Counted from the first letter of the stretch, positions 45,312-55,105 are shown. The stretch is 64,000 bases of DNA from Sporosarcina sp. FSL K6-1522 (GCF_038622445.1 NZ_CP152019.1:929501-993500), one strand, 5' to 3'. Numbers and translations are program-made. Notes: a model not told the origin generated them from the sequence alone.

Positions 45312-46844
45312 ATGACTAGTACTGTAGAAGTTGACATTCCGTTATTCATCAAAGTAAATCCGATAGACAACACTGCAATCATTGTGAATAAAGGAGGATT
45401 GAAAGAGGGGACGGCGTTTTCAGGCGACCTCGTTCTTACGGAATTTGTTTCGCAAGGTCATAAGGTTGCTTTGATGGATATCCATCCTGATGAAGAAATC
45501 GTTCGATATGGTGAAGTGATTGGTTATGCGCAGCAGCTTATTCCAAAAGGGAGTTGGATTCGGGAGTCGTTAGTCATTATGCCGACTCCGCCTGAACTGG
45601 ATTCACTGCCCATTTCAACGAAAGTAGCAGAGGTTGAACCACTTGAAGGGGAATACACCTTTCTAGGGTATCGTAATTCAGATGGTAGTGTAGGGACGAA
45701 AAATCTATTAGGCATTACGACGAGTGTACAATGCGTAGCGGGTGTTCTGGACTTTGCTGTGAAAAAAATTAAAGAAGAGTTACTGCCCTCCTTTCCGAAC
45801 GTAGATGATGTCATTGCGTTAACGCATAGCTATGGCTGCGGGGTAGCCATTGATGCACCAGATGCAGTTATTCCGATTCGGACCATACAGAATTTAGCGA
45901 AACATCCCAACTTCGGTGGGGAAGTAATGATTATCGGACTCGGTTGTGAGAAATTGGTCCCATCACGTTTGAATGATGGGAAAGAGGACGATAATATTTT
46001 GTCTTTGCAAGATGAAGATGGATTTATCAATATGATTGTGTCAATCGTAGCGATGGCGAAGGAACGTTTGCAAAAATTGAACGAGCGGAAAAGAGAAGTT
46101 TGTTCGGTTTCAGACTTAGTCATCGGCGTTCAATGCGGCGGAAGTGATGCGTTTTCCGGTGTTACTGCGAATCCCGCGGTCGGCTATGCGGCTGACTTAT
46201 TTGTGAAGGCAGGGGCTACTGTTTTATTTTCAGAGGTAACTGAAGTGAGAGATGCTATTCATCTTCTAACGCCTCGCGCTTCCACGGAAGAAGTCGGACA
46301 GTCGCTTATCCGTGAGATGAAATGGTATGACGAATATTTAAATAGAGGCGAAGCGGATCGGAGTGCGAATCCAACTCCGGGCAACAAACGAGGCGGCTTG
46401 TCCAATGTTGTTGAAAAATCGCTTGGATCGGTAGTGAAGTCTGGTACGACACCGATTGTTGATGTATTGGCACCGGGAGAGAAGGCGCGTAAAAAAGGGC
46501 TTGTCTTTGCTGCAACCCCTGCTGGCGATTTCGTCTGCGGTACGCTACAACTTGCATCGGGTATTCATTTACAAGTATTTACAACGGGAAGAGGGACTCC
46601 GTATAATTTGTCCGTCGCTCCAGTTATGAAGGTTGCTACACGCAATGCGCTACAAGAACAATGGCATGACTTGATTGATATTAATGCCGGGAAAATTGCG
46701 ACGGGTGAAGCGACGATCGAGGAAGTGGGCTGGGAGATTTTCAACGATATTCTTGAAATCGCAAGTGGAACGAAAAAAACATGGGCAGACAAATGGGGTA
46801 TCCATAACGATTTGGTTTTGTTTAATCCCGCGCCGATTACGTAA
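45312..46844 (+). CDS. garD: Galactarate dehydratase (GarD, UxaA/altronate dehydratase family)
   Basis: A 510-aa enzyme dehydrating galactarate to 5-dehydro-4-deoxyglucarate. The small N-terminal SAF-like domain ([22 protein letters not shown]) is followed by the main domain with [35 protein letters not shown] and [22 protein letters not shown]. The ATG at 45312 follows AAAGGATGGG; the frame from 45261 has no ribosome site. It lies 58 bases after gudP. Confidence 0.9.
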   Translation: MTSTVEVDIPLFIKVNPIDNTAIIVNKGGLKEGTAFSGDLVLTEFVSQGHKVALMDIHPDEEIVRYGEVIGYAQQLIPKGSWIRESLVIMPTPPELDSLPISTKVAEVEPLEGEYTFLGYRNSDGSVGTKNLLGITTSVQCVAGVLDFAVKKIKEELLPSFPNVDDVIALTHSYGCGVAIDAPDAVIPIRTIQNLAKHPNFGGEVMIIGLGCEKLVPSRLNDGKEDDNILSLQDEDGFINMIVSIVAMAKERLQKLNERKREVCSVSDLVIGVQCGGSDAFSGVTANPAVGYAADLFVKAGATVLFSEVTEVRDAIHLLTPRASTEEVGQSLIREMKWYDEYLNRGEADRSANPTPGNKRGGLSNVVEKSLGSVVKSGTTPIVDVLAPGEKARKKGLVFAATPAGDFVCGTLQLASGIHLQVFTTGRGTPYNLSVAPVMKVATRNALQEQWHDLIDINAGKIATGEATIEEVGWEIFNDILEIASGTKKTWADKWGIHNDLVLFNPAPIT

Positions 46845-46874
46845 TTATCACTTTCCGTATAAAAATAATTACAT

Positions 46875-46903
46875 TTGACAGATAATTATTATTGTCTTAC
46901 GAT
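46875..46903 (+). promoter_or_regulatory. Internal promoter before kdgD
   Basis: TTGACA (46875-46880) and TACGAT (46898-46903) are 17 bases apart. It permits kdgD and downstream genes to be transcribed separately from gudP-garD. Confidence 0.7.
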
Positions 46904-46918
46904 AAGACAATAATAATT
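46884..46918. promoter_or_regulatory. 35-bp perfect palindrome operator over the kdgD promoter
   Basis: The 16-base arm from 46884 (AATTATTATTGTCTTA) and its exact complement ending at 46918 surround a CGA centre. It covers the -10 and the expected start point. TTGTCTTACGA inside it matches the FadR-type TNGTNNNACNA pattern. There is no T-run, so it is not a simple terminator. The GntR gene at 52.0 kb is the likely regulator (inference). Confidence 0.7.
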
Positions 46919-46943
46919 GACTATTTCGAAGGGTGGAATTTAT

Positions 46944-47873
46944 ATGATGACGAAACGAAAACAGGCACCGAAAGGGATTTTAGGATTTCCGGTAGCGCCG
47001 ATGGATGCTGAAGGGAAATTGGATTTACATGGTTTAGGAAAGAATATCGAGTTTTTAGTTGAAGAAGGATTGTCTTCTGTTTTTGTAGCATGTGGAGCGG
47101 GGGAATTACATGCAATTAGCAACGAAGAATACAGGTCCATGGTGGAAGTTGCTGTTGAAAAGACAAAAGGAAAAGTTCCACTCTACACAGGTGTTGGCGG
47201 AAATATTACGCATGCGTTGGAGCAAGCGAAGATTTCTGAAGAACTTGGCGCGGAAGGGTATTTGATTTTACCACCGTATTTGATCGATCCATCACAGGAT
47301 GGGATTTATAATTATTTAAGCGAGATTATTCAAAGCACAGATTTGAATGCCATCGTTTATCAGCGTGATAATTGTATTTTTGAAGCCGAGACACTTCAGA
47401 AACTATGCGAATTGCCACAACTGGTAGGGTATAAAGATGGTATCGGGAATATGGAGAAGAACGTCGAGTTTACACATCTGATTGGGGATCGTCTAGAGTG
47501 GATTAACGGGATGCCGTTAGCGGAAGTGACAATGGCTTCGTATGTGAACTTAGGATTCACGTCGTACTCATCAGCGATTTCGAACTATATCCCTCATATT
47601 TCTGCGAAGTATTACGAGGCGCTTCTAAGCGGTAATAACGAAGTGGTTCATGATCTGTATGAAAATGTGATTTTCCCGATTCACCGTATCCGTAAACAGA
47701 AGAAAGGTTATGCCGTTTCGCTTATCAAAGCAGGCATGCAAATTGTCGGTCTTCCTGTTACAACCAATGTACGGGCACCGATTGCGCCTGTCGAAGAGGG
47801 GCATTATGAAGAGCTAAAAGTTATTATTGAAAAAGCGCTAGAAAAGTATCCTGCAAAAGTAGCAGTAGTTTAA
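46944..47873 (+). CDS. kdgD: 5-dehydro-4-deoxyglucarate dehydratase (KdgD)
   Basis: A 309-aa member of the DHDPS/NAL aldolase family that converts 5-dehydro-4-deoxyglucarate to 2-oxoglutarate semialdehyde, CO2 and water. KGILGFPVAPMDAEGKLDLHGLGKNIEFLVEEG is the family start, and the Schiff-base Lys lies in LVGYKDGIGNME, with Tyr in IVYQRDN. AAGGGTGG lies 7 bases before ATG 46944. It sits directly behind the 35-bp palindrome. Confidence 0.93.
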   Translation: MMTKRKQAPKGILGFPVAPMDAEGKLDLHGLGKNIEFLVEEGLSSVFVACGAGELHAISNEEYRSMVEVAVEKTKGKVPLYTGVGGNITHALEQAKISEELGAEGYLILPPYLIDPSQDGIYNYLSEIIQSTDLNAIVYQRDNCIFEAETLQKLCELPQLVGYKDGIGNMEKNVEFTHLIGDRLEWINGMPLAEVTMASYVNLGFTSYSSAISNYIPHISAKYYEALLSGNNEVVHDLYENVIFPIHRIRKQKKGYAVSLIKAGMQIVGLPVTTNVRAPIAPVEEGHYEELKVIIEKALEKYPAKVAVV

Positions 47874-47885
47874 GGGGAGGCCATT

Positions 47886-49352
47886 ATGACGACAACGACT
47901 GAAGCAAAAACGAAGACATATTTGAATTATATTAACGGTGAATGGGTCGCTTCTGAAACAGGGAAGACAGCCGCTAGTAAAAATCCTGCGCGGAAGGACG
48001 AAGTGGTTGGAGCTTATCAACTTTCTTCCAGTAAAGATTTTGCCAAAGCAGCTACTTCTGCAAGAAAAGCTCAAAAGGCATGGCGGAAACTCACTGGTAA
48101 CGTGCGAGGCGATTACTTGCTTAAAGCCGCTTCCATTATGGAAGAGCGAATCGATGATATAGCAAAGGCCATGACATTTGAAATGGGTAAGACGTTCCCG
48201 GAAGCAAAAGGTGAAACAGCGCGTGGCGTAGCCATTTTACGTTACTTTTCCGGCGAGGGAATGCGGTCGGTTGGTGATGTGATCCCTTCGACGGACAGTG
48301 AAGCATTGATGTTTACAACGAGAGTACCGTTGGGGGTTGTCGGCGTTATCACGCCTTGGAATTTCCCGGTAGCTATCCCGATGTGGAAAATGGCTCCAGC
48401 TCTGATTTATGGAAATACGGTGGTTCTTAAACCAGCGAGTGAAACAGCAGTTACCAGTGCGAAAATCATCGAGTGTTTACATGATGCGGGCATTCCGGCC
48501 GGCGTTGTGAACTTGGTGACGGGCTCAGGTTCCCTGATTGGACCGGAAATGGCTAACCATAAGGACATCGATGCCATTACGTTCACGGGTTCGAATACGG
48601 TTGGAAAACAATTGGCGCAAATCGCTGTTTCAAGAGGAATTAAATATCAACTTGAAATGGGTGGGAAGAACCCTGTAATTGTTGCTAACGATGCAGATCT
48701 AGAATTGGCTGTTGAAGCGACAATCAGTGGTGGTTTAAAATCATCCGGACAAAAATGTACAGCGACAAGCCGAGTCATCGTTCAACAAGATGTTTATGAA
48801 ACATTTAAAGGGAAATTGCTTGAAAAAGTTGCTGAAATCACTGTCGGGGACGGTATGGATGTAGGGACTTGGATGGGTCCTAGTGCAAGTCAAGGCCAGT
48901 TAGATACGGTTCTTTCTGCGATTGAAAAAGGAAAAGCAGAGGGAGCTACATTGCTTCTAGGTGGAAACGAAGTGAAGAAAGATGGCTTGAATGGCTACTT
49001 TGTCGAGCCGACTGTATTCGAAAATGTATCGCCTAACATGGCGCTTGCGCGAGAAGAAATTTTCGGCCCAGTTCTTGCGCTTATGAAAGTAGATACGATC
49101 GAAGACGCACTAGAGTTGGCAAATGACTCGGAATATGGATTAAGTGCTTCCATTTTCACAACGAATATTAGCAATATGCTGTCGTTCATCAATGAAATGG
49201 ATGCTGGTTTAGTCCGCATTAATGCAGAAAGTGCTGGAGTTGAACTGCAGGCCCCTTTCGGCGGCGTGAAGCAATCTAGTTCCCATTCACGTGAACAAGG
49301 GCAAGCAGCAAAAGAATTCTATACAGCGATTAAAACGGTGTTTATCAAATAA
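47886..49352 (+). CDS. gucD: 2-oxoglutarate semialdehyde dehydrogenase (aldehyde dehydrogenase family)
   Basis: A 488-aa NAD(P)-dependent dehydrogenase with [27 protein letters not shown], the catalytic Glu in LEMGGKNP and nucleophilic Cys in GQKCTATSR. By position, 12 bases after kdgD, it should oxidise 2,5-dioxopentanoate to 2-oxoglutarate, the last step of the pathway (as YcbD/GucD in B. subtilis). AGGGGAGG precedes the ATG. Confidence 0.92.
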   Translation: MTTTTEAKTKTYLNYINGEWVASETGKTAASKNPARKDEVVGAYQLSSSKDFAKAATSARKAQKAWRKLTGNVRGDYLLKAASIMEERIDDIAKAMTFEMGKTFPEAKGETARGVAILRYFSGEGMRSVGDVIPSTDSEALMFTTRVPLGVVGVITPWNFPVAIPMWKMAPALIYGNTVVLKPASETAVTSAKIIECLHDAGIPAGVVNLVTGSGSLIGPEMANHKDIDAITFTGSNTVGKQLAQIAVSRGIKYQLEMGGKNPVIVANDADLELAVEATISGGLKSSGQKCTATSRVIVQQDVYETFKGKLLEKVAEITVGDGMDVGTWMGPSASQGQLDTVLSAIEKGKAEGATLLLGGNEVKKDGLNGYFVEPTVFENVSPNMALAREEIFGPVLALMKVDTIEDALELANDSEYGLSASIFTTNISNMLSFINEMDAGLVRINAESAGVELQAPFGGVKQSSSHSREQGQAAKEFYTAIKTVFIK

Positions 49353-49457
49353 GATGAATGTGCGGGAGTTATGCGATGAAAAGCTTAACTCCATGTTTTC
49401 TATAATAGAAGAAATTAAGAAGGCAAAGGGAAAACAATTCGTTAGGGGGACGTTATT

Positions 49458-50828
49458 ATGATTATTGGTGAGAAAAAGGAAAGTGCACATATAGGGAATG
49501 TAGGAACTACGCCAAGGGTTTCCAAGATGACGGTGATTCCTGTCGCGGGTCACGATAGCATGTTACTGAATTTGAGTGGAGCGCATAGCCCATATTTTAC
49601 AAGAAATATTGTCATTCTCGAAGATAACCAAGGAAATCGGGGTGTCGGAGAGGTACCGGGAGGAGAGGCAATCCGTCAAACATTGGAAGACGCCAAGTCC
49701 TTGGTCATTGGGGAATCCATCGGTACTTACAATTCGATTTTAAACAAAGTTCGCAAACAGTTTGCCATTCGGGATGCGGGTGGACGTGGTGCACAGACAT
49801 TTGATCTCCGGACGACCATTCATGTTGTTACGGCTATTGAAGCGGCTTTACTAGATTTACTAGGGAAGTTCCTGGATGTACCTGTTGCTGAATTGCTTGG
49901 CGAAGGTCAGCAGCGCGACAGTGTAGAAATACTTGGTTACCTTTTTTATCTAGGTGATCGAAACAAAACGGATTTGCCTTATTTAAGTGATACAGAATCA
50001 AAAGGTGATTGGTTCAGATTACGCCATGAAGAAGCATTGACACCAGAATCGATTGTTGCACTTGCGGAGGCGGCATATGAGCGCTACGGTTTTAATGACT
50101 TTAAACTAAAGGGTGGAGTACTATCCGGAGATGAAGAGATGGCAGCTGTGACAGCGCTCGCAAAACGTTTCCCAGAAGCAAGAATTACGCTGGATCCGAA
50201 TGGTGCCTGGTCATTGGAAGAAGCGATTCGTCTTTGTAAAAATCAGCATGACGTACTTGCATATGCTGAAGATCCATGTGGAGCAGAAGATGGTTATTCA
50301 GCACGTGAAGCGATGGCTGAATTCCGCCGCGCAACAGGCCTTCCTACAGCGACAAATATGATTGCGACGGACTGGAGACAAATGGGGCATGCAGTACAGC
50401 TTCACGCGGTTGATATTCCGCTAGCGGACCCACACTTCTGGACGATGCAGGGTTCAGTTCGAGTGGCACAAATGTGCAATGATTGGGGACTAACGTGGGG
50501 ATCGCACTCGAATAATCATTTCGATATTTCTCTTGCGATGTTCACACATGTTGCAGCTGCGGCGCCTGGGAAGATCACCGCGATTGATACGCACTGGATT
50601 TGGCAAGATGGACAGCGTCTAACGAAAGAACCGCTTCAAATTAAAAAAGGGAAAATCGAAGTTCCATCTGCACCAGGTTTAGGTATTGAAATTGATATGG
50701 AGCAGATTGAAAAGGCGAATAAACTTTATATCGAACAAAATCTTGGAGCGCGTGACGACTCTATCGGCATGCAGTATTTAATTCCAGGCTGGAAATTCGA
50801 TAATAAACGACCTTGTTTAGTTCGATAA
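49458..50828 (+). CDS. gudD: D-glucarate dehydratase (GudD)
   Basis: A 456-aa enolase-superfamily enzyme. The catalytic KxK is in FNDFKLKGG, the metal ligands in [15 protein letters not shown] and TNMIATDW, and the second base in [15 protein letters not shown], matching the glucarate dehydratase subgroup. It forms the same 5-dehydro-4-deoxyglucarate as GarD, so both epimeric acids enter the pathway. TTAGGGGGAC precedes the start. Confidence 0.95.
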   Translation: MIIGEKKESAHIGNVGTTPRVSKMTVIPVAGHDSMLLNLSGAHSPYFTRNIVILEDNQGNRGVGEVPGGEAIRQTLEDAKSLVIGESIGTYNSILNKVRKQFAIRDAGGRGAQTFDLRTTIHVVTAIEAALLDLLGKFLDVPVAELLGEGQQRDSVEILGYLFYLGDRNKTDLPYLSDTESKGDWFRLRHEEALTPESIVALAEAAYERYGFNDFKLKGGVLSGDEEMAAVTALAKRFPEARITLDPNGAWSLEEAIRLCKNQHDVLAYAEDPCGAEDGYSAREAMAEFRRATGLPTATNMIATDWRQMGHAVQLHAVDIPLADPHFWTMQGSVRVAQMCNDWGLTWGSHSNNHFDISLAMFTHVAAAAPGKITAIDTHWIWQDGQRLTKEPLQIKKGKIEVPSAPGLGIEIDMEQIEKANKLYIEQNLGARDDSIGMQYLIPGWKFDNKRPCLVR

Positions 50829-50871
50829 TTTAAAGCAGTGAAGACCTTTCGAATAAAGTATTACAGGGTAG

Positions 50872-50906
50872 GCCAGCGAAAATCGTTGGTCTATATTTTA
50901 TTTATA
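50872..50906 (+). terminator. Possible terminator after gudD
   Basis: TAGGCCAGCG-AAAAT-CGTTGGTCTA forms a 10-bp stem with two G-T wobbles, followed by TATTTTATTT. It may separate the pathway genes from the next two. Confidence 0.55.
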
Positions 50907-51022
50907 GTAAGGTGGAAATTTGGCGGAGCATAAAGTGATTGTTTGTAAAACGTGGATTCATAAATTTTAGATGATCCATGTAGAAATCGTTAAGAAATAC
51001 ATTTATTTTGAGGAGGTTGACT

Positions 51023-51970
51023 ATGCACTTTATTAACGAACAGGAAATTAGAAGTCTTATTTCGATGAAAGATATCATTGAGACAATCGAGGATTATTAT
51101 GTAAACAACGGGGAGAAAAAGTCGCTCGTTCCGGAACGATTATTCATCAATGATGACGAGAACTCGGCACTATTAATGCCTTCATTTTATGAAGATTATT
51201 ACGGGGCAAAGCTAATTGGTATTGCTCCAGGGAATGCAGCTATCGGTGAAGCTACGTTGAGGGGGATTTTCCTATTGAACGAAAGGAAAACGATGAAACC
51301 GCTTGTCATTATGGATGCGCGAACGATTACTGCTATGCGGACGGGGGCTGTAAGCGGATTGGGTATGAAGTACTTGGCATCCGATGAAGCGGATACCATC
51401 GGCATTATAGGAACTGGCGATCAGGGGTGGAGTCATTTGCAGGCGGCTTGTGCAGTAAGGTCAGTACATAGGGTTTTAGTGTATAATCGTAGTAAGGGTA
51501 GACTTGATAACTTTATGGATAGAGCGAAGAAGGAATTTCCAACTATTTGCTTTGTGGTTTCGGACCCTGCGACCATTGTGAAAGAGGCGCAAATTATTAT
51601 TACAACGACGACATCGACAGATCCGGTGATTCCTTATGACGGACAAGTTGATTTGACTGGGAAGCATTTCGCGGGTTCAGGTGCATTCAAATCATTCATG
51701 CAAGAAATTCCTGACTCAATCATTAAGAAAGCAGATCATCTATTTGTTGATACGCACGCAGCGTTTTCCGAATGCGGTGAAATGATTAATGCACGAACAT
51801 TCGGCCATAGCGAGGAAACAATACCCGAGTTGAAAAGTCTTGTTCAACAAGGTGAAATTGAAGAGATGAAGCAACAAATAACGGTGTTCAAATCGGTGGG
51901 GGTATCCATTTTTGATATACTCACAGCAAAGCTGGTTTACGAAAGATATCAAAGTCAAGTTGAAGTGTAA
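51023..51970 (+). CDS. Ornithine cyclodeaminase / mu-crystallin family protein
   Basis: A 315-aa NAD(P)-binding protein. The N-terminal dimer domain (INEQEIRSLISMKDIIETIEDYY) with KxxG..PGN substrate residues precedes the Rossmann fold GIIGTGDQGWSHLQAA; the DARTITAMRTGAVSGLGMKYLA block is typical. Members act as cyclodeaminases, amino or imino acid reductases or opine-type dehydrogenases. The GAGGAGG before ATG 51023 fixes the start. It lies between gudD and gntR, where an amino acid enzyme is unexpected; a link to 2-oxoglutarate or an imino acid is conceivable. Confidence 0.85.
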   Translation: MHFINEQEIRSLISMKDIIETIEDYYVNNGEKKSLVPERLFINDDENSALLMPSFYEDYYGAKLIGIAPGNAAIGEATLRGIFLLNERKTMKPLVIMDARTITAMRTGAVSGLGMKYLASDEADTIGIIGTGDQGWSHLQAACAVRSVHRVLVYNRSKGRLDNFMDRAKKEFPTICFVVSDPATIVKEAQIIITTTTSTDPVIPYDGQVDLTGKHFAGSGAFKSFMQEIPDSIIKKADHLFVDTHAAFSECGEMINARTFGHSEETIPELKSLVQQGEIEEMKQQITVFKSVGVSIFDILTAKLVYERYQSQVEV

Positions 51971-52005
51971 AATGAACTAGGAAACCCAAGAAAAGGAGGG
52001 GCGAA

Positions 52006-52698
52006 ATGAAAGAGTATAAAATGGACACTGTCCGTAGGAGCACCCTCTCGCAACAGGTGTTGGAACAAATCGTTCAGCTTTTAATGAGCGGGCAGTTGAA
52101 CCCCGGAGATAAATTGCCGCCGGAAATGAATTTGATGGAACAATTTGATGTGAGCCGACCCGTACTGCGGGAAGCGCTTAGCTCGTTAGAGACCTTGGAA
52201 ATCATTACGAGAAGGCCGCGTGGAGGTACGTTTGTAAACGATAAAGTCGGAAGTAATCCATTCAAGGTAATGCTCGCTCTATCCATTAACAATGTGCCTG
52301 CCATCATTGAAGCGCGCATGGCGTTAGAGCTAGGACTAGTTACGATTGCGGCCGAAAAGATATCGGATGAACAACTTGAAAAGATGAAAGAGACGATTAC
52401 CAGTATTCAGGAAAATGCTGATGGTGATTACGGTCGCTTAGATAAAGAATTCCATAGATTGATTGCGCAAAGTGCTAATAATCCCGTTGTCGAAGGGATG
52501 ATTGATTCTCTTCTTATTACGCATGAAAAAACGGATAGCTTAATCAGTTATCGGGAACCAGACATTACGATTGAACATCACTTAGCGATCTATGAAGCGC
52601 TGAAAAAAAGAGACCCGTACGAATCATTCACGCAAATGTATAAGCATTTAAGTTATGTGAGAAATAAAATACTAGCTGATTATGGGGAGAAACAATAA
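52006..52698 (+). CDS. GntR family (FadR subfamily) regulator of the glucarate locus
   Basis: A 230-aa regulator with a winged helix (LNPGDKLPPEMNLMEQFDVSRPVLREALSSLETLEIITRRPRGGTFV) and FCD domain (DKEFHRLIAQSANNP, EHHLAIYEAL). AAAGGAGGGG precedes the ATG. Located at the end of the glucarate genes, it is the likely sensor of a pathway intermediate and the candidate binder of GTCTTAY-R-ATAAGAC sites at 43.6 and 46.9 kb. Confidence 0.9.
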   Translation: MKEYKMDTVRRSTLSQQVLEQIVQLLMSGQLNPGDKLPPEMNLMEQFDVSRPVLREALSSLETLEIITRRPRGGTFVNDKVGSNPFKVMLALSINNVPAIIEARMALELGLVTIAAEKISDEQLEKMKETITSIQENADGDYGRLDKEFHRLIAQSANNPVVEGMIDSLLITHEKTDSLISYREPDITIEHHLAIYEALKKRDPYESFTQMYKHLSYVRNKILADYGEKQ

Positions 52699-52725
52699 CT
52701 AGAAAATCTGAATAGGATTGTGCAG

Positions 52726-53115
52726 CTACTTCGATGTTTTTTTATTCCACACTTTCACTAAAAACTCCATAAACCAAGCATAAAAGAACATGGAGCCGAT
52801 TAATACAACGATGATATAAACAGACTGCAAGAGACCAGGAATCGTATGTTTTTTAATAAAACTACCGGATGCTAGCATGGTTACGGTGAGAGCTACAATG
52901 AGTACAACCATACCGAGTGCATAAATAATCATCGTACTTCTAGGCGTTTTTTGGAGTCTTGTCCGAATGGATTTCCGGAACTTTATGGCTTTTATAATTA
53001 GGTAGGAAAACAATGCAATTGATAAGTATTCATTTGCTACAAAAAGTAATATGAACCCAAGTAATAGGATAAACCAAGTAATTTTTTCATAGTGTTTATC
53101 GATGAAGTTTGTCAT
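52726..53115 (-). CDS. Four-helix membrane protein, unknown function
   Basis: A 129-aa protein with helices near 12-27, 29-44, 63-83 and 97-117 and a basic loop between the second and third (KFRKSIRTRLQKTPRS). GGGGGAATTTCA precedes the ATG. It is divergent from the thioesterase gene, sharing a region with the dyad GTATAC-TAT-GTATAC (53135-53149). No family recognised. Confidence 0.68.
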   Translation of the reverse strand: MTNFIDKHYEKITWFILLLGFILLFVANEYLSIALFSYLIIKAIKFRKSIRTRLQKTPRSTMIIYALGMVVLIVALTVTMLASGSFIKKHTIPGLLQSVYIIVVLIGSMFFYAWFMEFLVKVWNKKTSK

Positions 53116-53134
53116 TGAAATTCCCCCAATATGT

Positions 53135-53149
53135 GTATACTATGTATAC
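53135..53149. promoter_or_regulatory. Dyad in the membrane protein/thioesterase region
   Basis: GTATAC-TAT-GTATAC: two self-complementary hexamers in a row, so it is both a direct and an inverted repeat. It lies 20-34 bases upstream of the membrane protein start and 55 before the thioesterase start. It may be an operator or simply overlapping -10 elements. Confidence 0.35.
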
Positions 53150-53203
53150 GAAGTATAGTGGGAAAAGTTTCTTTTATTTTTAAGCCGCGAAGGAGAGAGT
53201 TAT

Positions 53204-53680
53204 ATGCCAGAAAAAAGACCCATGAGCCAATCACGTACAATCCAGACGAAACTGGTCTTGCCACCAGATACGAATCACCTACAGACGATTTTCGGGGGGA
53301 AAGTTCTCGCATATATCGATGAAATTGCTGCTATTACGGCTATGAAACATGCCAAAACAGCAGTCGTTACGGCTTCTATCGATTCAGTGGATTTTGTATC
53401 TTCTGCACGTGTTGGTGATGTATTAGAGCTAGAAGCAGTCGTCACGTCAACGGGACGTACATCGATGGAAGTATTCGTTTCTGTTCATTCGATGAATTTG
53501 TTGACGGGTGAAACAAAACTGACGACGGAATCATTTTTGACGATGGTAGCGATGGATAAACACAATAAACCAACTCCTGTGCTTGAAATCTATCCGGAAA
53601 CAGAAGTAGAAAAAAGTCTGTTCGAAACAGCGCCTGCTCGCCGTGCGCATCGGAAAGTGCGGAGTGAGATGAAACACTGA
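53204..53680 (+). CDS. Acyl-CoA thioesterase (YkhA-like hotdog family)
   Basis: A 158-aa single-hotdog enzyme that hydrolyses acyl-CoA. LVLPPDTNHLQTIFGGKVLAYIDEIAAITAMKHA with the catalytic Asp/Glu pair, then ASIDSVDFVSSARVGDVLELEAVVTSTGRTSMEVFV are the standard blocks. AAGGAGAG precedes the ATG. The C-terminal RRAHRKVRSEMKH is basic. It is a single-gene unit. Confidence 0.9.
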   Translation: MPEKRPMSQSRTIQTKLVLPPDTNHLQTIFGGKVLAYIDEIAAITAMKHAKTAVVTASIDSVDFVSSARVGDVLELEAVVTSTGRTSMEVFVSVHSMNLLTGETKLTTESFLTMVAMDKHNKPTPVLEIYPETEVEKSLFETAPARRAHRKVRSEMKH

Positions 53681-53727
53681 ATTCGTAATAGTAATTAGTT
53701 AATTTGAAATGTTTTATACTTTTGTTG

Positions 53728-53756
53728 TTGACATTCTATTCGGATACCTGTATTGT
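53728..53756 (+). promoter_or_regulatory. Promoter of the SAM-riboswitch transcript
   Basis: TTGACA (53728-53733) and TATTGT (53751-53756) are 17 bases apart, giving a start near 53763, 20 bases before the riboswitch P1 stem. Confidence 0.65.
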
Positions 53757-53783
53757 TCTATTTACCAACTGAATACGTAACTT

Positions 53784-53951
53784 TCTTATCCAGAGAGGTG
53801 GAGGGACTGGCCCTTTGATACCTCAGCAACAGACTTGTTAAGTACTGTGCTAATTCCAGAAGCAAAGCGTAAAGCTTGTAGCTTGAAGATAAGAAGAGCA
53901 AATAGCGAAACTGCCAAAACCTCTTCTTAAAGTATAGAAGAGGTTTTTTTG
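53784..53951 (+). ncRNA. SAM-I (S-box) riboswitch with terminator
   Basis: P1 is TCTTATC (53784-53790) with GATAAGA (53888-53894). The core AGAGAGGTGGAGGGACTGGC, CCTCAGCAAC and GTGCTAATTCC are essentially consensus. The terminator AACCTCTTCT (53918-53927) with AGAAGAGGTT (53936-53945) has a T7 tail, and AAGAAGAG (53891-53898) can pair with CTCTTCTT to form the antiterminator. High S-adenosylmethionine should therefore stop transcription of the next two genes. Confidence 0.96.
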
Positions 53952-54002
53952 TTCTTTCTGGAGACTAAGGTTACCTTCAAAAATAATGAAGGAGGAATTT
54001 TT

Positions 54003-54740
54003 ATGTCGAATGAATTATTGAATGCAATTACGTTATTAAAAAAGAAAGAGTGGGTCGATTTAACACATACATTTGGGCCTAACTCACCCCATTTCTCGGC
54101 ATTTGATGCTGCGGAATTTACGACGTTATTTGATCATGACGATGGTTTTTTCGCACAGAGCTTTAAATTTGCTGGACAGTACGGAACGCATATTGATGCG
54201 CCCATCCATTTCGTTCGGGATACAAGATATTTAGAGGAACTTGGCTTGAAGGAATTAGTGTTACCGCTCATCGTTATGGATCATTCAACAGAAGCTGCCG
54301 CCAATCATGATTTTACGCTAGCAGTTGAAGATATTTTGAAGTTTGAAGAGCAGCATGGACAAATTGAGGCAGGTACATTTGTAGCGCTGCGCACAGATTG
54401 GAGCAAGCGCTGGCCGGATAACGAAGCGTTCTGCAATAAAGATGCCGAAGGGAATAATCGTATACCCGGTTGGGGGCTTGATGCATTAAAGTTTTTATTC
54501 GAAGAACGACAAGTAAAAGCGGTTGGACATGAAACGTTCGATACCGATTCAGCCATCGATTTTCAAAAGAATCAAGCACTGTTAGGCGAATATTATGTGC
54601 TCGAGCAAGACACCTACCAAATCGAATTACTAACGAATTTAGATAAACTGCCTGCAAAAGGCGCCGTCATTTTCAACATCGTTCCGAAGCCGGAAAAAGC
54701 ATCGGGATTCCCAGTTCGCTCATTCGCGATCCTGCCGTAA
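54003..54740 (+). CDS. Cyclase family protein (PF04199, kynurenine formamidase/isatin hydrolase-like)
   Basis: A 245-aa metal-dependent hydrolase. The motif GQYGTHIDAPIHF is the family's HxGTHxDxPxH metal site with Gln for the first His; VGHETFDTDSA and the C-terminal GFPVRSFAILP also fit. ATG at 54003 follows GGAGGAA. It is the first gene behind a SAM-I riboswitch, which is unexpected for this family and implies a role in methionine or sulfur metabolism. The reaction is unknown. Its 3' end runs into the tandem repeat. Confidence 0.85.
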   Translation: MSNELLNAITLLKKKEWVDLTHTFGPNSPHFSAFDAAEFTTLFDHDDGFFAQSFKFAGQYGTHIDAPIHFVRDTRYLEELGLKELVLPLIVMDHSTEAAANHDFTLAVEDILKFEEQHGQIEAGTFVALRTDWSKRWPDNEAFCNKDAEGNNRIPGWGLDALKFLFEERQVKAVGHETFDTDSAIDFQKNQALLGEYYVLEQDTYQIELLTNLDKLPAKGAVIFNIVPKPEKASGFPVRSFAILP

Positions 54741-54752
54741 TTGCCAGAAATC

Positions 54753-54990
54753 AACTGCTCATTCGCAGTCAACGCCTCGGCGAAAGCATCACTCATTCGT
54801 GATGTAATCTTCGCCCAAAAGAAATCGCCCATTCGCGTTTCCGCAGCACTATCGGGAAGCAACTGCTCATTCGCAGTCAATGCCTCGGCAAAAGCATCAC
54901 TCATTCGTGATGTAATCTTCGCCCAAAAGAAATCGCCCATTCGCGTTTCCGCAGTACAATCTGAAATCAGCTGCTCATTTGCAGTCGATA
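54753..54990. repeat. 108-bp tandem repeat with hairpin modules between cyclase and yxjG-like genes
   Basis: Copy A is 54753-54860, copy B 54861-54968, and a third copy starts at 54969 and fades after ~20 bases. A and B differ in only two places over the first 90 bases. Each unit holds CTGC-TCATTC-GCAG, ATCAC-TCATTC-GTGAT and CG-CCCATT-CGCG, three hairpins sharing a YCATTCG loop/stem phrase. The same phrase, GCTCATTCGCG, occurs in the last codons of the cyclase gene, so the array may have grown from there. No ribosome site supports a gene; open frames here reflect the 108-base period. Confidence 0.85.
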
Positions 54991-55105
54991 ACCTACTAAA
55001 CAAGGTGGAAAAGTTATGTTTTGTGTTAACCTCGAATAAATATAAAGACGCTCATTTGCAATGAGTTGGCGATCCCCCACTAATAATAGAAAGAAGGAAT
55101 TTACT

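Noticed and set aside
46884-46918. Palindrome as a terminator of garD
   Set aside because: It lacks a T-run and GC-rich stem and overlaps a good -35/-10 pair, so an operator is more likely, though weak termination cannot be excluded.
54753-54990. CRISPR array
   Set aside because: Units are 108 bp, contiguous and internally near-identical, with no unique spacers and no cas genes.
54614-55064. Open frames on both strands across the 108-bp repeat
   Set aside because: They arise from a period divisible by three; the predicted proteins are simple repeats without a ribosome site.
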